A stretch of DNA of 5,247 bases, from assembly GCA_019115725.1 (NCBI GenBank), contig DXCY01000134.1:1-5247 (forward strand), in the 5' to 3' direction. The position numbers were made by a program, and so were the translations under genes. The stretch comes from Candidatus Luteimonas excrementigallinarum. GTDB taxonomy: Bacteria; Pseudomonadota; Gammaproteobacteria; Xanthomonadales; Xanthomonadaceae. The first letter of the stretch is position 1, and each line of letters opens with the position of its first letter. Below, one piece after another: positions 1-5,172 of the stretch. The notes beneath the pieces were generated by a model. It made no database searches and was not told the DNA's origin. It saw nothing but the letters and a program-made list of their open reading frames with translations.

Positions 1-247
1 GCAGGGCCGCCAGCCGCAGGCGCCGGCCGGACTGCGGCGCCAGTACGGCCAGGGCCAAGCCGTGGCCAAAGCCGAAAAGAGCCGCGGTCTGCAGCCAGGA
101 TTGAGCGGTGCCCTCCACGCCGTGGGAAGCATAGGCTGCCATCGCCACCGCCACCCCGGCACACAAAGCGCCAAGCGCGGCCAGCAGGGTTCTCGAACGC
201 CCACTTCCACGAGGCTGGCTGCGGCCGGTTTCCACTGCGCTGCTCAC
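1..247 (-). CDS. DUF423 family small membrane protein (partial, 3' end beyond window)
   Basis: The first 82 codons are visible with no stop; the C-terminus lies outside the window. I place the start at a GTG (245-247) because AGGAG (257-261 on the plus strand, read in reverse) sits 9 nt upstream; the next in-frame GTG, at codon 5, would be too far from it. After a basic, Ser/Arg-rich stretch of about 20 residues comes a hydrophobic segment (about 21-40), then Ala-Tyr-Ala-Ser-His-Gly (38-43), and a second hydrophobic stretch with Gly-His-Gly-Leu-Ala-Leu (61-66). These two His-containing patches match the AHG and YHALAL signatures of DUF423 (E. coli YgdD-type) inner-membrane proteins, usually about 120-130 residues with four membrane helices. 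The family has no firmly established function. The basic N-terminal extension before helix 1 is longer than I expect for the family. The call rests on remembered family motifs and not on an alignment. Confidence 0.72.
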   Translation of the reverse strand, partial: MSSAVETGRSQPRGSGRSRTLLAALGALCAGVAVAMAAYASHGVEGTAQSWLQTAALFGFGHGLALAVLAPQSGRRLRLAAL

Positions 248-261
248 TGTTTCGCTCTCCT

Positions 262-298
262 GAAAAGCAACACGCCGCACCCTGGGGGCGCGGCGTGT
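262..298 (-). terminator. Probable rho-independent terminator after the SRPBCC/GyrI gene
   Basis: ACACGCCGC (270-278) and GCGGCGTGT (290-298) form a perfect 9-bp stem. The 11-nt loop can close further by three G-C pairs beyond one mismatch. On the minus strand the stem is followed by TGCTTTT, a short, broken T-run. It lies 36 nt past the TAA of the SRPBCC/GyrI gene, as expected for its terminator. The T-run is weak, so termination may be partial. The run ends directly against the ribosome binding site of the DUF423 gene, so that gene has no room for a promoter after the hairpin. Confidence 0.7.
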
Positions 299-333
299 CG
301 GTCAAACTTCATGAACCAGTGCGACGGATGCCG

Positions 334-1497
334 TTACTGCTTCACGGTCCAGTACACCTCGTACTGGCCTTCCGGCGTGAACGAATCTTCGATGCCGGAC
401 TTGTACATCTCGAACGGGCGACCGGTGACTTCGTGGCCCTGGGTCATCGCCCAGGCGCGGATCGCGTTGCGCACGTTCTCCAGCTCGGCCATGAAGCCGG
501 TGTAATCACCGCCGGCCACCAGGGTCGGCTCGGCACGCACGTACTCCACCGGGCCCAGCAGTTCGAGGTCGGACAGCTCGCCTTCGTCAACCATCGGCTG
601 TTCGACGGCGGCGGTCGCGGTCTCTGCTTCGGCCTCTTCACCGTTGCCCTCTTCCGCGTCGCTGTCGGCGGCGGCCGGGCCGCTGCCTGCGCTGCGCACC
701 GGCAGCACCACGTCGAAGTTGTAGGTATCGCGGCCAAGCTCGGTGGTCACGATGCGCATCGGGCCGGCTGCTTCCAGATCGTTGGTTTCCATGGTGCGGT
801 TGATCCACTCCATGTTGCTTTCCATCGAACCCTGGATTTCCGCGGTGCGGCGCTCGATGGCCCCGGCGCGGACCACCAGCAGGTTCTCGGCCGGGCGCTC
901 GAACACGCGCAGGTTCTCCAGCGTGGTGCCGTCCACCGCATAGTCGACGTTCGGCACCGCCGAGAGCATGTTGCTCAGCCGGTTCAGGCCCAGCGTCATG
1001 CTGTCGCCGATGCTGCGGCTCACGTACAGGCCGGCGTAGCGGCCCAGCAGGTTCCAGCCGTAATCGACGCTGTAGGTCTGGGTGATCTGGATGTTGCGGC
1101 CGCCGCGACCGGTCGGGCGCAGGGCGAACGTGGTCTGCTTGTTGGTGCCCTGGCGGTCATCCTCGATCGCGATCTTCACTTCGCGACGCGGCACCGACTC
1201 AACGATCGTCCACTTGCCGGTGCCCACATTGCGCACATCGGAGCTGTAGGACATCGTGGCGCCTTCACCCTCTTCCGGGCCGGAGCGCTCAATGCCCATG
1301 CGCGGATCGTACAGCGCCATCGGGTGCCACTCGTGGAAGCGGCGGAAGCTGTTGATCGTGTCGAACACGATGGTCTGGCGGCGGTTGGTTTCCACCTGCT
1401 CGACAAGCGTGCGGTTGGCAGGCAGCAATACGCCGACCACCACGAACAGCACGGCGACGATCACCAGGGAAATCAAGATTTCGAGCAAACGGGTCAT
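334..1497 (-). CDS. Membrane-anchored SRPBCC-fold protein with C-terminal GyrI-like effector-binding domain
   Basis: 387 residues. ATG start (1495-1497) has GGAG 8 nt upstream. Residues about 6-26 form one strongly hydrophobic N-terminal helix, probably an uncleaved anchor that leaves the rest on one side of the membrane. Residues about 28-180 look like an SRPBCC/polyketide-cyclase-type domain: the PANRTLVEQVETN start, the Phe/Trp-His-Pro stretch near 51-60 and GGRNIQITQTYSVDYGW at 132-148 fit that fold, which holds hydrophobic ligands. Residues about 205-387 resemble a GyrI/AraC effector-binding domain, ending in the typical E-x-Y-W-x-V strand (380-385). It is interrupted at about 268-312 by an acidic, Ala/Glu-rich low-complexity insert. 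No catalytic residues are evident, so a ligand-binding or sensory role is more likely than an enzyme. It lies downstream of a two-component system on the same strand, 185 nt away, with its own candidate promoter. The domain split is recognition by eye; the substrate is unknown. Confidence 0.8.
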   Translation of the reverse strand: MTRLLEILISLVIVAVLFVVVGVLLPANRTLVEQVETNRRQTIVFDTINSFRRFHEWHPMALYDPRMGIERSGPEEGEGATMSYSSDVRNVGTGKWTIVESVPRREVKIAIEDDRQGTNKQTTFALRPTGRGGRNIQITQTYSVDYGWNLLGRYAGLYVSRSIGDSMTLGLNRLSNMLSAVPNVDYAVDGTTLENLRVFERPAENLLVVRAGAIERRTAEIQGSMESNMEWINRTMETNDLEAAGPMRIVTTELGRDTYNFDVVLPVRSAGSGPAAADSDAEEGNGEEAEAETATAAVEQPMVDEGELSDLELLGPVEYVRAEPTLVAGGDYTGFMAELENVRNAIRAWAMTQGHEVTGRPFEMYKSGIEDSFTPEGQYEVYWTVKQ

Positions 1498-1546
1498 TCA
1501 GGGTTCTCCACACCTATATCCAGCCGTGCCGGCTCGCAAGCGGGCA

Positions 1547-1555
1547 ATCCTAACA
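1547..1555 (-). promoter_or_regulatory. Candidate extended -10 promoter for the SRPBCC/GyrI gene
   Basis: On the minus strand the bases read TGTTAGGAT, i.e. TG-N-TAGGAT, an extended -10 element with four of six matches to TATAAT. It would start transcription near 1540, leaving a leader of about 43 nt with the GGAG ribosome binding site. No good -35 hexamer is found at 16-18 nt; that position is instead covered by the repeated 20-bp motif at 1570-1589. The missing -35 would fit an activator-dependent promoter. Proposed by eye only. Confidence 0.33.
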
Positions 1556-1569
1556 AGTTGAGAGGGCAT

Positions 1570-1589
1570 GAGCGAGGCCGGAAATGCAT
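1570..1589. promoter_or_regulatory. Candidate operator, copy 1 of a shared 20-bp motif
   Basis: The plus-strand core AGGCCGGAAATGCAT (1575-1589) matches AGGCCGGAAAGGCAT at 3654-3668 with one difference; over 20 bp, 17 positions agree. It lies 17 bp upstream of the candidate -10 of the SRPBCC/GyrI gene. This is the region where class II activators bind. It overlaps the inverted repeat at 1577-1597. The sharing between two intergenic regions flanking one two-component operon is seen directly. Binding by the adjacent response regulator is inferred. Confidence 0.45.
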
Positions 1590-1597
1590 TTTCCGGC
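1577..1597. repeat. Perfect 8-bp inverted repeat between response regulator and SRPBCC gene
   Basis: GCCGGAAA (1577-1584) and TTTCCGGC (1590-1597) are exact reverse complements around the 5-nt centre TGCAT. No T-run follows on either strand, so it is a poor intrinsic terminator. A two-fold symmetric DNA-binding site is a better reading. The left arm is the core of the motif that recurs upstream of the kinase gene. A dimeric NarL/LuxR-type regulator would be a natural ligand, but nothing in the sequence proves it. Confidence 0.6.
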
Positions 1598-1605
1598 GCT
1601 GATCC

Positions 1606-1649
1606 GCGCCCCGGGCCGCCGGTGGCGGGGAAATCGGGGCCAGGGGCGC
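1606..1649. other. GC-rich self-complementary region
   Basis: GCGCCCC (1606-1612) can pair with GGGGCGC (1643-1649), and inside it CCGCC (1616-1620) with GGCGG (1624-1628) around GGT. It lies 34-77 bp past the response regulator stop. Neither strand shows a T-run, so it is not a standard intrinsic terminator. It could stall or fold the read-through transcript between the regulator and the SRPBCC gene, or may simply reflect high GC content. Confidence 0.3.
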
Positions 1650-1662
1650 CGGAACAGGCATG
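1648..1662. promoter_or_regulatory. Weak third copy of the shared motif
   Basis: GCCGGAACAGGCATG resembles the kinase-side copy GCCGGAAAGGCATG (3656-3669), differing by a two-base CA in place of the single A between GCCGGAA and GGCATG. It lies upstream of the stronger copy at 1570-1589, in the same gap. The match is shorter and contains an insertion, so chance in GC-rich DNA is a real possibility. Confidence 0.2.
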
Positions 1663-1682
1663 GGCAGGCGTTTTCAGGGGCA

Positions 1683-2324
1683 TCACACCAGGCCCAGTTC
1701 GAACGCCTTGAGGACCGCCCGGGTGCGATCCCGGACTCCCAGCTTGCTCAGGATGTTTGAAACATGGTTTTTGATGGTGCCCTCGGCCACGCCGAGGGAG
1801 TTGGCGATCTCCTTGTTGGAGAATCCGCCGGCCATCAGCCGCAGGATCTCGGTTTCACGGTCGGTGAGCGGATCCGGACGGTCGAGACTGACGAATTCGT
1901 TGCGCATGTGCTCCAGGCCCGACAGCAGGCGCTGGGTCATCGCCGGCTGCACCAGCGATCCACCCTGGGCCACCGTGCGGATCGCGCCGACCAGCTGCTC
2001 CAGGGACACGTCCTTGAGCAGATAGCCCTTGGCCCCGGCCTTCAGGCCGGCCAGCACCAGCTGGTCGTCGTCGAACGTGGTGAGGATGATGGTGGGCGGC
2101 AGGCTGTTCTCGCGCGAGAGCACCTGCAGCGCTTCCAGGCCTGACATCACCGGCATGCGCATGTCCATCAGCACCACGTGGGGGGCCGCCTGCGGAATCA
2201 TTTCCACGGCCTGCTGCCCGTCTGCGGCCTCGGCAACCACTTCAATGCCGTCATCCAGGGCCAGCAGCGAGCGGATGCCCTGCCGGACCAGGGTCTGGTC
2301 GTCCACCAGGCAAACTCGGATCAT
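1683..2324 (-). CDS. NarL/LuxR-family response regulator (DesR-like)
   Basis: 213 residues, the normal length for this family. The receiver domain (1-120) has the acidic pair D8/D9, phospho-acceptor D54 in LMDMRMP, T82/T83 and K104 in YLLKD. A linker leads to the LuxR-type helix-turn-helix (about 153-213), with LTDRETEILRLMAGG, SNKEIA, and the recognition helix around EGTIKNHVSNIL. All key residues are intact, so it should be a phosphorylation-activated DNA-binding transcription factor. I chose the ATG at 2322-2324, which has GGAG 6 nt upstream and gives the usual MIRVCLVDD start; an in-frame ATG at 2346-2348 preceded by GAGG would add eight residues and cannot be excluded. It follows the histidine kinase by 32 nt and is almost certainly co-transcribed with it and phosphorylated by it. 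Its targets are unknown; the repeated motif upstream of the kinase and SRPBCC genes is a candidate. Confidence 0.95.
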   Translation of the reverse strand: MIRVCLVDDQTLVRQGIRSLLALDDGIEVVAEAADGQQAVEMIPQAAPHVVLMDMRMPVMSGLEALQVLSRENSLPPTIILTTFDDDQLVLAGLKAGAKGYLLKDVSLEQLVGAIRTVAQGGSLVQPAMTQRLLSGLEHMRNEFVSLDRPDPLTDRETEILRLMAGGFSNKEIANSLGVAEGTIKNHVSNILSKLGVRDRTRAVLKAFELGLV

Positions 2325-2356
2325 GGGCTTCTCCGTTGCTTTGATCATGATACGCC

Positions 2357-3592
2357 TCAGTGCTCCGGGGCCGTCGCGGCGTCGTCCGCCAGTCCGCCCC
2401 ACGGGTCAACGGGATCCTCTGTGGGCAGTTCCGCCACCGGCAGCGCCAGGTCCAGGGCAAAGCCTTCGCCGGGGGCGGTGCGCACGGTCATGCTGCCACC
2501 GTAGGCGGCCAGGCGCTCGCGCATGCCGCGCAGTCCGTTGCCGAACCCTTCCAGGTTGGCGCCGCGCCCGTCATCCTTCGCCCGCAGCCGGATCCAGCCC
2601 CCGGACTGGTCGTAATCCAGCGCCAGCCGCTGCGCCTGGGCATGGCGCACGGTGTTGGTGATGATTTCCTGGGTGCAGCGCAGCAGCACGTGGGATTTCT
2701 CCGCGTCTTCGATGAGAAACGGCTCGGGCATGCGCATTTCCACCGCAAGGCCGGGCACGTTTTCCGCCAGCGGGCGCAGCGTGGCGCCCATTTCAATCGC
2801 CCCATCATCGCGGATCTGGCTTACAGCTTCGCGAACATCGCTCAACAGCAGCTTGGCCAGGGTATGGGCCTGGCCCACGTGCTCCTGGGCGGCGCCGGAG
2901 GTGAGGTGATTGGCCACTTCCAGGTTCAGGCTGAGCGCGGTGAGGTGGTGGCCGAGCAGGTCGTGCAGCTCGCGGGCGATGCGGGTGCGCTCGTTCACGC
3001 GCACGCTTTCAGCCAGCAGGGCGCGGGTGGCGCGCAGTTCGGAGTTCAGCCGCCGCTGCTCGTCACGGGCCTGGGCCTGCTGCCGGGCCACCAGCGCGGT
3101 GGTGAAGACAAAACTGGAAAAGCCCATGTAGCCCAGCGCCTGCAGTACCCCGACCACCAGCGGGAAGCCAAGCGGGCCGGTGTAGATCGGCAGCACGGCC
3201 ATGTTGCCCACCACCAGCCAGGCCACGGCGATCCGCAGCGGCAGCATCCACGGCAGCAGCCCGGCCACCACCATCAGCAGGATGCTGCCCAGCGCGGTGC
3301 CGGACAGGTAGCTGACCCCGATCGCGCAGCAGGTCAGCAGCAGCAGGCCGAGGTGATCCCAGATACCGGGCTTGCGGTCGCCCAGCGAGCGGGTGATCCA
3401 CCAGTACACGCCGCCAAACAGCAGATACACCACCAGCCAGCGCAGGATCAGCAGCACCCACGCGCCGTCCAGCTCGTCGAGCGGGAGCGACTGCGGATCG
3501 ATCAGGAAAATGATCAGCCACAGCCCGACCGCGGCCCATGTGAACAGGCCTGCGTAACGCAGCATCCGGCTGTTGCCAATGCGGACCAGCAT
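2357..3592 (-). CDS. DesK-like sensor histidine kinase (HisKA_3 type)
   Basis: 411 residues from the ATG at 3590-3592, which has GGGA close upstream. The reading frame also allows a TTG 21 nt earlier (3611-3613), without a ribosome binding site. The N-terminal half (about 14-168) holds five to six hydrophobic membrane segments with short loops and no sizeable periplasmic sensor domain, as in DesK-type kinases that sense membrane or intramembrane signals. A polar, helical, Arg/Gln/Glu-rich connector (about 169-203) leads to the dimerisation and phosphotransfer helix, with phospho-acceptor H210 in ELHDLLGHHL. The ATPase domain shows the N-box EIITNTVRHA (309-318), the G1 box KDDGRG (339-344) and the G2 box GNGLRGMRER (351-360). 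The last 25 or so residues form an acidic, Pro-rich tail of no known role. It pairs with the response regulator directly downstream. The stimulus cannot be read from the sequence. Confidence 0.94.
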   Translation of the reverse strand: MLVRIGNSRMLRYAGLFTWAAVGLWLIIFLIDPQSLPLDELDGAWVLLILRWLVVYLLFGGVYWWITRSLGDRKPGIWDHLGLLLLTCCAIGVSYLSGTALGSILLMVVAGLLPWMLPLRIAVAWLVVGNMAVLPIYTGPLGFPLVVGVLQALGYMGFSSFVFTTALVARQQAQARDEQRRLNSELRATRALLAESVRVNERTRIARELHDLLGHHLTALSLNLEVANHLTSGAAQEHVGQAHTLAKLLLSDVREAVSQIRDDGAIEMGATLRPLAENVPGLAVEMRMPEPFLIEDAEKSHVLLRCTQEIITNTVRHAQAQRLALDYDQSGGWIRLRAKDDGRGANLEGFGNGLRGMRERLAAYGGSMTVRTAPGEGFALDLALPVAELPTEDPVDPWGGLADDAATAPEH

Positions 3593-3627
3593 GTTTTCCC
3601 GCGCATTGCCCAAGGACAGGGCGCAGG

Positions 3628-3654
3628 GTTATCGAACGACCCCTGTTCGCGCAA
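3628..3654 (-). promoter_or_regulatory. Candidate promoter of the kinase-regulator operon
   Basis: On the minus strand TTGCGC (3649-3654) and GATAAC (3628-3633) are separated by 15 nt, shorter than the usual 16-18. Transcription would start near 3621, giving a leader of about 28 nt to the ATG at 3592. The -35-like part overlaps the shared motif copy at 3649-3668. The match is moderate and has not been tested. Confidence 0.33.
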
Positions 3655-3668
3655 GGCCGGAAAGGCAT
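3649..3668. promoter_or_regulatory. Candidate operator, copy 2 of the shared 20-bp motif
   Basis: The core AGGCCGGAAAGGCAT (3654-3668) agrees at 14 of 15 positions with 1575-1589, and at 17 of 20 over the full length. Relative to the gene it precedes, it has the same orientation as the other copy. Its near edge is 15 bp from the candidate -10 (3628-3633), or 20 bp if only the 15-bp core is counted. Unlike copy 1 it lacks a second inverted arm. Autoregulation of the two-component operon is the inferred role. Confidence 0.45.
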
Positions 3669-3678
3669 GACCCCAGTC

Positions 3679-3700
3679 GGGGCGCCCGCCATTGCGCCCC
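3679..3700. repeat. Inverted repeat in the divergent intergenic region
   Basis: GGGGCGC (3679-3685) and GCGCCCC (3694-3700) are exact reverse complements around 8 nt. No T-run follows on either strand. It lies between the two outward-facing candidate promoters and could be a protein-binding dyad, but simple GC-rich inverted repeats of this size also occur by chance. Confidence 0.35.
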
Positions 3701-3739
3701 CGGAGGGCCTGCCCGTTCGCCGCCAATGACGGCCTGTGC

Positions 3740-3745
3740 GATAAT
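3740..3745 (+). promoter_or_regulatory. Candidate -10 element for the acetyltransferase-minC operon
   Basis: GATAAT matches TATAAT at five of six positions and lies in an otherwise GC-rich stretch. A start near 3752 would leave a leader of about 50 nt to the ATG at 3803. The -35 region is poor: TTCGCC (3716-3721) at 18 nt is the best candidate. It is the only A/T-rich hexamer of this quality upstream of the gene on the plus strand. Confidence 0.45.
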
Positions 3746-3802
3746 TCGGTCGCTGTTGAGCAGCCGCTTCCCGAGGAGCGGATCTCCCCCGGAGCCTGTG
3801 GA

Positions 3803-4402
3803 ATGTCGACCCTGATCCGCGACGTGTACGAACACGAGCTGGATTCCATCCTTGCCCTGAACAACGCTGCCGGCCCGGCCATCCTGGCGCTGGACGCCGC
3901 ACGGCTGCGCCACTTTTTCGACACCGCCGATTATTTCAGGGTGGCCGAGAACGACGGCAACGTGGCCGGGTTCCTGGTGGGGTTCGGATCCGGATCGGCC
4001 CATGACAGCAGCAACTTCGCCTGGTTCGGCGAGCGCCACCCGTCGTTTTTCTATATCGACCGGATCGTGGTGGCCAGCCGCCGCCGCGGGGGCGGCGTGG
4101 GCCGGGCCTTCTACGCTGATGTGCAGAGCTTTACCGAAGCGCGCTGGCCGCTGCTGACCTGTGAAGTGCTGATTGAACACGACAGCGATCCGGCGCGCCT
4201 GTTCCACGGCGCTTTCGGTTTCCAGGAAGAAGGCCAGCACGTGATGCCGGAAAACGGCGTGCGTGCCTCGATGCTGGTCAAGAAGATGTGCAGCTACCCC
4301 TGGATCCGCGAGCGCTACGGCGACCGCCTGCCTGACGTACCGTGGCTGCTGCAGCCGCGCCGACCCCGGGGCAACCCGGCCGAGAGAGCAACTGGAACCT
4401 GA
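3803..4402 (+). CDS. GNAT family N-acetyltransferase
   Basis: 199 residues. I chose the ATG at 3803 because GGAG (3791-3794) lies 8 nt upstream; the frame is open further upstream, but that stretch reads as non-coding leader with the candidate promoter in it. The core is a GCN5-related acetyltransferase fold: FYIDRIVVASRRRGGGVGRA (83-102) is motif A, with the acetyl-CoA pyrophosphate-binding R/Q-x-x-G-x-G/A pattern at RRGGGVGRA (94-102), followed by the ARLFHGAFGF segment (131-140) typical of motif B. The arrangement resembles the predicted acetyltransferases of COG3818. Residues about 163-199 extend beyond the fold, with a PWIRERYGDRLPDVPW stretch and a Pro/Arg-rich end. The acceptor substrate (small molecule, peptide or protein) is not readable. 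Its TGA shares one base with the minC ATG, so the two are very likely co-transcribed and translationally coupled. Confidence 0.9.
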   Translation: MSTLIRDVYEHELDSILALNNAAGPAILALDAARLRHFFDTADYFRVAENDGNVAGFLVGFGSGSAHDSSNFAWFGERHPSFFYIDRIVVASRRRGGGVGRAFYADVQSFTEARWPLLTCEVLIEHDSDPARLFHGAFGFQEEGQHVMPENGVRASMLVKKMCSYPWIRERYGDRLPDVPWLLQPRRPRGNPAERATGT

Positions 4403-5172
4403 TGATGGTGAGTGATTTCGAGCCGGCGGGCGAACTGAAGTTCGGCCAGGTCGGTATTGCCAACCTGCGCGTGCGCACCCTGGATGTGGAGCGCCTGGCC
4501 GCGGAAATGCGCGAGCGGGTGCAGCGCGCGCCGAAAATGTTTGAACGGGCCGCGCTGGTGATCGATTTCGGCGGTCTGCCGGCGATTCCCGATGCGGCCA
4601 CCGCCGCCACCCTGCTGGACGCGCTGCGCGCGGCGGGTGCCCTGCCCGTGGCCCTGGCCTGGGGCAGCAGCGACAACGAAGCCCTGGCCGTACAGCTGGG
4701 CCTGCCGGTGCTGGCGCGGTTCCGCGCCCAGTACGAGCGCGCCGACGGCACCTCGCCGGCGCCCCCGCCTGCACAGCCCGCCGCCCCGGCGCCCGAGCCG
4801 GCGCCCGCCCCCGCGGCAGCCCAGCCCCAGGCGGCTGCGGGCCAGCCGGGCATGATCGTGCCGGCCTCGGTGCGCTCGGGCCAGCAGGTGTACGCGGACA
4901 ATCGCGACCTGACCGTGCTCAACGCGGTCAGCGCCGGCGCCGAGGTGCTGGCCGACGGCTCCATCCATATCTATGGCCCGCTGCGGGGACGCGCACTGGC
5001 CGGGGCCCAGGGAAATACAAAGGCGCGCATTTTCTGCCGCGCCTTCCACGCCGAGCTGGTGGCCGTGGCCGGCCAGTACAAAGTGCTGGAAGATATCCCC
5101 AGGGAGCTGCACGGCAAGGCCGCGCAGGTCTGGCTGGAAGATGACGAATTGAGGATCGAGGCGCTTGAATAG
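4402..5172 (+). CDS. minC: Septum site-determining protein MinC
   Basis: 256 residues. MinC blocks FtsZ ring formation near the poles; it is carried to the membrane by the ATPase MinD and cleared from mid-cell by MinE. Residues 1 to about 113 match the MinC N-terminal FtsZ-antagonist domain: FGQVGIANLRVRTLDV (14-29), ALVIDFGGL (51-59), and ALPVALAWG (80-88). A Pro/Ala-rich linker (about 116-150) follows. The C-terminal beta-helix domain (about 151-256) contains VRSGQQVYA (157-165) and the conserved GSIHIYGPLRGRALAGA (186-202), which includes the MinD-contacting R-x-R-A-L-A-G region. The ATG at 4402 overlaps the stop of the acetyltransferase (TGATG); a second ATG directly follows (4405), so the exact start is uncertain by one codon. 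There is only a weak GGA upstream, which fits translational coupling. minD is expected beyond the window end but is not visible. Confidence 0.96.
   Translation: MMVSDFEPAGELKFGQVGIANLRVRTLDVERLAAEMRERVQRAPKMFERAALVIDFGGLPAIPDAATAATLLDALRAAGALPVALAWGSSDNEALAVQLGLPVLARFRAQYERADGTSPAPPPAQPAAPAPEPAPAPAAAQPQAAAGQPGMIVPASVRSGQQVYADNRDLTVLNAVSAGAEVLADGSIHIYGPLRGRALAGAQGNTKARIFCRAFHAELVAVAGQYKVLEDIPRELHGKAAQVWLEDDELRIEALE

Noticed and set aside
1513..1518. TATAGG as -10 for the SRPBCC/GyrI gene (minus strand), with TTGCGA 15 nt upstream
   Set aside because: Transcription would start inside the GGAG ribosome binding site, so it could not give a translatable leader.
1577..1597. Inverted repeat as intrinsic terminator of the response regulator gene
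   Set aside because: No T-run follows the stem on the minus strand; a DNA-binding dyad explains it better.
295..1602. Plus-strand open frame of 435 codons opposite the SRPBCC/GyrI gene
   Set aside because: It is His/Ala/Gly-rich without recognisable domains and lies antisense to a gene with clear domains, start site and ribosome binding site. Long antisense frames are common in GC-rich DNA.
2360..3670. Plus-strand open frame of 436 codons opposite the histidine kinase
   Set aside because: Composition is Gln/His/Ala-rich and featureless; the minus strand encodes an intact kinase with all catalytic boxes. It is a GC-driven shadow frame.
3629..4774. Minus-strand open frame of 381 codons opposite the acetyltransferase and minC
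   Set aside because: It has no recognisable domain and crosses two well-supported plus-strand genes and their junction.
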